From contig CANHUM010000028.1 in assembly GCA_947463845.1 (NCBI GenBank), forward strand, positions 1 through 11,015: a stretch of DNA of 11,015 nt, in the 5' to 3' direction. The notes below the pieces were generated by a model that worked only from the letters and a program-made list of their open reading frames with translations, had not been told where the DNA came from and made no database searches. Position numbers and translations under genes: made by a program. Shown here piece by piece: positions 5,841-11,015 of the stretch (its first letter is position 1; each line of letters begins with the position of its first letter). Source of the DNA: Comamonadaceae bacterium (GTDB lineage: Bacteria; Pseudomonadota; Gammaproteobacteria; Burkholderiales; Burkholderiaceae_C).

Positions 5841-8369
5841 ATGAACAAGCAATCCTGGATGCATGGTTTGAAGCTCGGTGCTCGCCAGTTGTGGCGAGAC
5901 CTGCGGGCTGGCGAGTTGCGCCTGTTGATGGTGTCGGTGGCGCTGGCGGTGGCGGCCTTGACGGCGGTCGGATTTTTGGCCGACCGGATGCAGTCGGGCC
6001 TTTGGCGTGATGCACGCCAGCTGCTGGGAGGTGACGCGGTGGTGGTGAGCGACCAGCGCACCCCCCAAGTCTTTGTGCAAAAGGCCCAAGCGGCCGGTTT
6101 GCAAAGCAACACCAATGTGAGTTTCCCGACCATGGCGCGTGCCATGACCGCCCCGGACGCCAGCACCCCCCCTGCCACACGTTTGGTCGCCCTCAAGGCC
6201 GTGGAGCCAGGTTACCCTTTGCGTGGTCGGCTGGAGATTGCAGGTCAAAGCGGCGACAGCATCCCGCCAGCGGGTGAGGTCTGGGTTGATGCGGCCTTGC
6301 TCGAAGCCCTGAATGTCCAGGTGGGACAGATGCTGGGCCTGGGCGATCGGCGTTTGCGCATTGGCGCCACCATCACCCGCGAGCCCGATCGGGGTGCGGG
6401 TTTCATGGCTTTTGCCCCGCGCGTCATGATGAACATGGCCGATTTGGCCTCCACCGGCCTGGTCCAGCCGGCCAGCCGCGTCAGCTGGCGTATGGCCGTG
6501 GCCGGCAGCGATGCGGCTGTAGGGCAATTTTTGCCTTGGGCGAAGGCCGAGGTCGACAAACCCGATGTGCGTGGGGTGAAGGTCGAGTCGCTCGACAGCG
6601 GCCGGCCCGAGATGCGTCAGACCTTGGACCGGGCCTCGCAATTTCTGAATTTGGTGGCATTGCTGGCCGCCTTGATGTGCGCCGTGGCGGTGGCTTTGGC
6701 AGCGCGCAGTTTTGCCGAGAGACAGCTCGATGCCTGTGCGTTGCTTCGGGTGATGGGTCAAAGCCAGCGCACACTCACATTGAGTTATGCCTTGGAGTTT
6801 CTGGGGGCAGGTTTGGTGGCCAGCGTGCTGGGGGTGTTGGCCGGTTATGGCGTGCACCTGGGTTTTGTCCAATTGCTGGCCGGTCTGGTCGATGCCAATC
6901 TGCCCGGGGCCACATTGCAGCCGGCACTGATGGGCCTGGCCATGGGCTTGACGCTGCTGGTGGCTTTTGGTCTGCCGCCCGTGTTGCAGTTGGCGCAAGT
7001 GCCACCCCTGCGCGTGATTCGCCGCGACCTGGGTAGCGTACAGGTGCGCTCGGGCCTGGTGCTGGTCATGGGCTTGCTTGGGTTTGCCGCTTCTTTGCTC
7101 ATGGTCAGCCGCAATCTGACGCTGGGCCTGATCACCGTGGGTGGTTTTGCTCTGGCACTTGTGGTGTTTGCCGGCTTGGCGGCAGCGGCTTTGTTTTTGC
7201 TGCGCCGAGCGGTGCCAGATGATTCGGCACCACGTTGGCTGCGTCTGGCCACGCGCCAAGTTGCGGCCCGCCCCGTGTTTGCGGTGGTGCAGGTCAGTGC
7301 CTTGTCGGTGGGTTTGCTGGCGTTGGCTTTGCTGGTCTTGTTGCGCACCGACCTGATCGCCAGTTGGCGTCAGGCGACCCCCGTGAATGCGCCAGACCGC
7401 TTTGTCATCAATGTCCAGCCGGAGCAGGCCGAGACCTTTTTGGTGCATCTGAAAAATGCTGGCGTGCAGTCACCCGATTGGTTCCCCATGATCCGCGGAC
7501 GACTGGTGTCCATCAATGGCCGGGTCATCGGTCCCGACGACTTGGAAGCTGACCGTGGCAAACGCTTGCTCGACCGTGAAATCAACCTCTCGCACAGCGC
7601 GGTCTTGCCCACCCACAACCCGCTGGTGGCCGGGCGCTGGCAGGCTGAAGAGGTCGATGGCGTGAGTGTGGAAGAGGGCATCGCCCAAGCGCTGGGACTG
7701 AAGCTGGGCGACCGGTTGGGCTTTGACATCGCCGGTCAACCCCATGAGGCGCGGGTCACCTCTTTGCGCAAGGTGGACTGGGCGTCGATGCGTGCCAACT
7801 TTTTCATGTTGTTCCCGGTCTCGCAAATGCCCGATCTGCCCATGACCTACATGGCCGCTTTCCGATCGCCTCAAGATGCGCCAGGTTTTGAAAATGCCAT
7901 GGTCAACGCCTTTCCCAACATCACCAGCGTGGACATGCGCAGCACGCTGGCGCAGGTGCAGCGGGTCATGGACCAGGTGATCCGCGCAGTCGAATTCTTG
8001 TTTGCCTTTACCCTGGCGGCGGGCTTGATGGTCTTGTTGGCCGCAGTGGGCGCAAGTCGCCAGGCACGTGAGCGTGAATACGCCATCATGCGTGCCCTGG
8101 GTGCAGGCCGAAGCCTGTTGGCGCAGGTGCAGCGCACCGAGCTTTTGGGCATTGGTTGGCTGGCAGGGTTCATGGCCAGTGCCATGGCATTGCTGGTGGG
8201 TTGGGTCCTGGCGCGCCATGCCTTTGAGTTCGCCTGGCAGCCGCCTTTGTGGGCCCCCGTGGTGGGTGGCTTGGTGGGCGCCTTGCTGGCCTGGGGTGCA
8301 GGCAGCCTGAGCCTCGCCGGGGTGTTGCGCCAGCCGGTGGTTCAGACCTTGCGCGAGGCAGCGCAGTGA
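5841..8369 (+). CDS. FtsX-family ABC transporter permease (YbbP-like)
   Basis: Inner-membrane protein of 842 aa with the two-FtsX-domain layout of E. coli YbbP (about 804 aa). A first membrane helix lies at about residues 27-47, then a large periplasmic domain. The first FtsX domain (about 265-390) includes 'ARSFAERQLDACALLRVMG'. Further helices at about 400-505 are followed by a second periplasmic domain with the family stretches 'FVINVQPEQ' and 'KVDWASMRANFFMLFP' (about residue 645). The last FtsX domain (about 715-830) includes 'REREYAIMRALGAGRSLLAQ'. Around 10 TM helices are expected. The YbbA-YbbP complex is thought to move lipids or hydrophobic molecules between envelope and periplasm. 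The usual partner ATPase (YbbA) is not next to it. The start has AAGG 7 bases upstream. The promoter must lie in the 76 bases after the tRNA terminator; TTGGTT and TATAGG at 18-base spacing (5763-5792) is a weak candidate. Confidence 0.93.
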   Translation: MNKQSWMHGLKLGARQLWRDLRAGELRLLMVSVALAVAALTAVGFLADRMQSGLWRDARQLLGGDAVVVSDQRTPQVFVQKAQAAGLQSNTNVSFPTMARAMTAPDASTPPATRLVALKAVEPGYPLRGRLEIAGQSGDSIPPAGEVWVDAALLEALNVQVGQMLGLGDRRLRIGATITREPDRGAGFMAFAPRVMMNMADLASTGLVQPASRVSWRMAVAGSDAAVGQFLPWAKAEVDKPDVRGVKVESLDSGRPEMRQTLDRASQFLNLVALLAALMCAVAVALAARSFAERQLDACALLRVMGQSQRTLTLSYALEFLGAGLVASVLGVLAGYGVHLGFVQLLAGLVDANLPGATLQPALMGLAMGLTLLVAFGLPPVLQLAQVPPLRVIRRDLGSVQVRSGLVLVMGLLGFAASLLMVSRNLTLGLITVGGFALALVVFAGLAAAALFLLRRAVPDDSAPRWLRLATRQVAARPVFAVVQVSALSVGLLALALLVLLRTDLIASWRQATPVNAPDRFVINVQPEQAETFLVHLKNAGVQSPDWFPMIRGRLVSINGRVIGPDDLEADRGKRLLDREINLSHSAVLPTHNPLVAGRWQAEEVDGVSVEEGIAQALGLKLGDRLGFDIAGQPHEARVTSLRKVDWASMRANFFMLFPVSQMPDLPMTYMAAFRSPQDAPGFENAMVNAFPNITSVDMRSTLAQVQRVMDQVIRAVEFLFAFTLAAGLMVLLAAVGASRQAREREYAIMRALGAGRSLLAQVQRTELLGIGWLAGFMASAMALLVGWVLARHAFEFAWQPPLWAPVVGGLVGALLAWGAGSLSLAGVLRQPVVQTLREAAQ

Positions 8370-8414
8370 TCCTGCCGGGTCAGGGTCTATGGCAACACGG
8401 CACAATGGGGCTCC

Positions 8415-8819
8415 ATGAACATCGACGAAAAGCCCCCGTTCGACACACCGTTTGCATGGATCGGTGGTGAAGTTGTCGTACGCGAATTGGCCGACCGCTT
8501 TTACGACCTGATGGACATGGAGCCGGGTTACAAGGCGCTGCGCGATGCGCACGGCAGCAGCTTGCATGACGCCCGAGACAAGCTTTTCTGGTTTTTGTGC
8601 GGTTGGCTGGGTGGGCCAGAGCATTACACCGAGCGGTTTGGCCACCCGCGTTTGCGCATGCGCCACATGCCGTTTTCGATTGGCGTGCTCGAGCGCGACC
8701 AGTGGTTGGCCTGCATGGACCAGGCCATGACCGAATTGAGCGTCGACCCGGTGCTGCGCGAGCGGCTGAACGCCAGCTTCTTCAAGACCGCCGACTGGAT
8801 GCGCAACCGGGGCGTTTGA
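8415..8819 (+). CDS. Group II truncated haemoglobin
   Basis: Haem protein of 134 aa with the 2-on-2 globin fold, cytoplasmic. It aligns clearly with mycobacterial trHbO. Tyr30 in 'RFYDLM' is the B10 Tyr that contacts bound ligand. 'WLGGPEHYTERFGHPRLRMR' is the group II signature, His84 in 'RMRHMPF' is the proximal haem ligand (F8), and Trp97 in 'RDQWLACM' is the invariant G8 Trp. His46 is probably the CD1 residue. Known members bind O2, NO or peroxides, with roles in redox chemistry or stress defence; the role here is unproven. The ATG at 8415 has GGGG 4 bases before it. It lies 45 bases after the permease stop and 33 bases before the Smr gene, so the three may be one transcript, though a CACAAT hexamer at 8401-8406 could be the -10 box of an internal promoter. 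Confidence 0.95.
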   Translation: MNIDEKPPFDTPFAWIGGEVVVRELADRFYDLMDMEPGYKALRDAHGSSLHDARDKLFWFLCGWLGGPEHYTERFGHPRLRMRHMPFSIGVLERDQWLACMDQAMTELSVDPVLRERLNASFFKTADWMRNRGV

Positions 8820-8841
8820 GACGTTCTCGAATGCCCGGCCC

Positions 8842-8845
8842 GGAG
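8842..8845 (+). promoter_or_regulatory. Ribosome-binding site fixing a TTG start
   Basis: GGAG lies 7 bases before the TTG at 8853 and supports this non-ATG start for the Smr-domain gene. The nearby ATG at 8831 is out of frame, and the early part of the protein has no in-frame ATG codon. Confidence 0.65.
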
Positions 8846-8852
8846 TTCACCT

Positions 8853-9491
8853 TTGAAAATCAACGCGTTGCAAGACCTCAAAAAAGTGCGCCAGAAACTG
8901 GCCGAGGCCCACGCACAGGCCCAAGCGCTGGCCGCGGCCCAGGCATTGGCAGCCCAGCAGCGCGAGGCTGAAAGCCACTTGTTTGTGCGGTCTGTGGGTG
9001 TGGTGCAACGCTTACCGGATCACGATCAGGTCAGTTTGCTGCGTCCCAGCCCTGCGCCCATCGCGCACCAGCGGAAAAAGGACAACGAGGCGGTGCTGCG
9101 CGATAGCCTGAGTGACGAATTTGATGCCAGCACCTTGCTCGACACCGACGACGCGCTCAGTTTTCGCCGACCCGGTATTGGCCGCGACGTGATTCACAAA
9201 CTGCGCAAAGGCGATTGGTCGATTCAGCGCGAGATCGATCTGCACGGACTGCGCAGCGACGAAGCGCGAACAGCACTGGCCGAATTCATCCGCCAGGCGC
9301 ACCGCCAGGGCCTGCGGTGTTTGCGGGTGGTGCACGGCAAAGGCCTGGGCTCGCCTGGCAAAACCCCGGTGCTCAAGTCCAAGGTGCACAGCTGGTTGGT
9401 GCAAAAAGACCAGGTCATGGCCTTTGTGCAGGCCAAGCCGGCCGAAGGCGGCGCGGGGGCTTTGGTGGTGTTGCTCAAGTCAGGGGCTTGA
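8853..9491 (+). CDS. Smr-domain protein (SmrA/SmrB type)
   Basis: Protein of 212 aa that starts at TTG. The C-terminal Smr domain (about residues 125-210) is the fold also found at the end of MutS2. It carries both hallmark motifs: 'DLHG' (Asp129, Leu130, His131, Gly132) and 'HGKG' (His161 to Gly164). Smr domains are nucleases or nucleic-acid binders, and E. coli SmrB cleaves mRNA at collided ribosomes. Before the domain lies a basic, alanine- and glutamine-rich stretch at about residues 8-42, likely a helix or coiled coil. A linker with 'SLSDEFDA' and 'LSFRRPGIGRDVIHKLRKG' follows, similar to SmrA/SmrB N-terminal regions. A role in ribosome rescue or RNA cleavage is inferred by family. The gene follows the truncated globin by 33 bases and converges on the M61 peptidase gene with 18 bases between stops and no obvious terminator. 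Confidence 0.92.
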   Translation: MKINALQDLKKVRQKLAEAHAQAQALAAAQALAAQQREAESHLFVRSVGVVQRLPDHDQVSLLRPSPAPIAHQRKKDNEAVLRDSLSDEFDASTLLDTDDALSFRRPGIGRDVIHKLRKGDWSIQREIDLHGLRSDEARTALAEFIRQAHRQGLRCLRVVHGKGLGSPGKTPVLKSKVHSWLVQKDQVMAFVQAKPAEGGAGALVVLLKSGA

Positions 9492-9509
9492 GGACACTGT
9501 GGTCGGAGT

Positions 9510-11015
9510 TCAAGCCCCGGGCCAGGAGCTGGTCGCTCGATCTGCAGGCACGCTCAGTTGCCAATGGCTGGCTTGCGCGGGCACCGTCAAGGGCAGGCGC
9601 AACAAGCGCTTGTCACGTGAAACCAGCGCCACCAGTTGACGCGTTGGGCCCAGCAAGGCGCTCAGGTCATCGAGTTTGTTCAGACGCCAGCTGCCGCCTT
9701 GGGCCTGGCTGCCCACATCCAGTCCCAGCCATTCATCACCCGCGGCCAAACCTGCTGCTTCGGCCGCGCTGCCTCGCAGCACGCCCCGGATTTGCACTTG
9801 GCCACCGATTTCGTTCACGCGCAGGCCCAAGCGCTGCGCCATGCCTGATGTTTCGGCATCCACCGTGACACCATGCGCCGTGAGCAGCTCGCGCAGCGGC
9901 AGCTCTTGCGTGCTGTGAACCCAGCGCTGGATCTCGCCTGCCCAGCTGCGGCCGGTCACGGCATGCAGCTCGTCCAACAAGTCCTGCTCGCGCATGGGCC
10001 CGGCCTTGCAGCGCTTCCAAAGTCCGCGCATCACGGTGTCGAGTGTGTGGCCTTCGCGCTTGAATTCTCGGCGCAGCGTCAGGTCCAGGCAAAGCGCCAC
10101 CAGCGAGCCCTTGGTGTAGTAACTCACGGTGGCATTGGGTGTGTTTTCGTCCTGGCGGTAGTACTTGACCCAGGCGTCAAAACTGGCCTGTGCCACGCTC
10201 TGCACATGGCGGCCAGGCGTTTGCTGGACCTGTGCGATGGTTTTGCCTAGCAGCTTGATGTAGGTGGCGTCGTCGATGAGCCCGGCACGGCGCAGCAGGA
10301 TGTCGTCGTAATAACTGGTGAACCCCTCGAAGAACCACAGCAGCTGGGTGTAGTTTTCCTGCGTGTAGTCGTATGGCGCAAAGCCATCGGGGCGCAGTTG
10401 CTTGACATTCCAGGTGTGAAAGTACTCGTGGCTGATCAGGCCCAGCAGCGTGGTGTAGCCCTCGTTCGTGCGGGGGCTGTTGTGCCGTGGCAGGTCACTG
10501 CGGTTGCAGATCAGGGCGGTGCTGTTGCGGTGCTCCAGTCCGCCATAGCCGTCGTATACGGCGTTGAGCATGAACAGGTAGTTTTTGTGCGGTGTTTTTT
10601 GGCCCGCTGCTTTGCCAGAGCCATGCCAAAAACGGATGGCCGCTTCGCAGATTTTTTGCGTGTCCGTCAACAGGCGCTCACCGTCAAAAGACGGCAACGC
10701 GCCCGCCACCACAAAGCGGTGAGGCACGCCGCAGGCCACAAAGCTGCCGCTCCAGAATGCGCCCAGCTCCACGGGGCTGTCCACCAGCTCGTCGTAGTTT
10801 GGGGCTTGGTACAGACCAAAGCCTTTCTTGTCGGTCTTGACCGGTGCCAGACCCGTGGCGACCTGCCAGGCGGGCTGACTTTTGATGGCGGGCAGCTGCA
10901 GTTGGTGCGGCACATCTTCTTGACCGTGCACCCTCAGGCACATGCTGGTGCCATTGAAAAATCCCCGCTGGCTGTCCAGCCAGGCAGTGCGCACCGAGTT
11001 GTCAAAGGCGTACAC
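9510..11015 (-). CDS. M61-family metallopeptidase with PDZ domain (N-terminus cut by window edge)
   Basis: Partial gene: 501 residues are visible and the reading frame stays open to the right edge. The family is usually about 600 aa, so about 100 N-terminal residues lie outside. The edge codon GTG is not a supported start. The zinc motif 'HEYFH' (10416-10430) is preceded by 'GLIS' and followed by 'TWNVKQLRP', the M61 (glycyl aminopeptidase-like) signature. The third ligand is probably the Glu of 'FFEGFTSYYDD', 30 residues after the motif's last His. A helical region follows, then a PDZ domain over roughly the last 110 residues ('QIRGVLRGSAAEAAGLAAGD'). M61 enzymes trim peptides or process envelope proteins, with PDZ for substrate binding. 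Whether this one is exported cannot be judged because the N-terminus is missing. The gene is convergent with the Smr gene. Confidence 0.94.
   Translation of the reverse strand: MYAFDNSVRTAWLDSQRGFFNGTSMCLRVHGQEDVPHQLQLPAIKSQPAWQVATGLAPVKTDKKGFGLYQAPNYDELVDSPVELGAFWSGSFVACGVPHRFVVAGALPSFDGERLLTDTQKICEAAIRFWHGSGKAAGQKTPHKNYLFMLNAVYDGYGGLEHRNSTALICNRSDLPRHNSPRTNEGYTTLLGLISHEYFHTWNVKQLRPDGFAPYDYTQENYTQLLWFFEGFTSYYDDILLRRAGLIDDATYIKLLGKTIAQVQQTPGRHVQSVAQASFDAWVKYYRQDENTPNATVSYYTKGSLVALCLDLTLRREFKREGHTLDTVMRGLWKRCKAGPMREQDLLDELHAVTGRSWAGEIQRWVHSTQELPLRELLTAHGVTVDAETSGMAQRLGLRVNEIGGQVQIRGVLRGSAAEAAGLAAGDEWLGLDVGSQAQGGSWRLNKLDDLSALLGPTRQLVALVSRDKRLLRLPLTVPAQASHWQLSVPADRATSSWPGA

Noticed and set aside
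5781..7448. 555-codon minus-strand open frame opposite the permease
   Set aside because: Low-complexity Gln/His/Arg-rich shadow of a gene with clear FtsX homology. A second shadow of the same sort lies at 7470-8666.
9492..9509. Shared terminator between the convergent Smr and M61 genes
   Set aside because: Only 18 bases, with no stable inverted repeat followed by a T-tract on either strand.

Overview
This window looks like a chromosomal segment of a betaproteobacterium, most likely Burkholderiales and Comamonadaceae-like (the Limnohabitans, Rhodoferax or Polaromonas sort of organism). This is inferred from the moderately high GC content, a Bug-type periplasmic binding protein, and the general look of the proteins. 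I cannot name the species. The window is densely coding: ten protein genes and one tRNA, with no gap over about 125 bases. I see no insertion sequence, integrase, CRISPR array or phage gene, and base composition looks even throughout.

Left part (1-5554): a Nu-class (YfcG-like) glutathione transferase on the minus strand is divergent from a three-gene plus-strand group. That group is a carboxymuconolactone-decarboxylase/AhpD-fold protein, a Bug/TctC-type periplasmic binding protein and an MFS transporter. Converging on it is a tight minus-strand operon of a 2-keto-4-pentenoate hydratase (MhpD/fumarylacetoacetase fold) and an L-asparaginase-family amidohydrolase. Together these look like a small uptake-and-catabolism neighbourhood for an organic acid or amide. 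The substrate is not readable from sequence, and a common pathway is inference.

Middle (5555-5850): a tRNA with a CAU anticodon, probably elongator Met, has a perfect TATAAT -10 box upstream and a clear Rho-independent terminator downstream.

Right part (5841-11015): a large FtsX/YbbP-type ABC permease without an adjacent ATPase, then a group II truncated haemoglobin, then an Smr-domain protein that starts at TTG. All three are on the plus strand with 33-45 base gaps. An M61-family metallopeptidase with a C-terminal PDZ domain converges on them from the minus strand and runs off the right edge, so its N-terminus is missing.

I did not find a convincing previously undescribed system. The points most worth a second look are the hydratase-asparaginase operon next to an orphan Bug receptor, and the YbbP-like permease without its ATPase.
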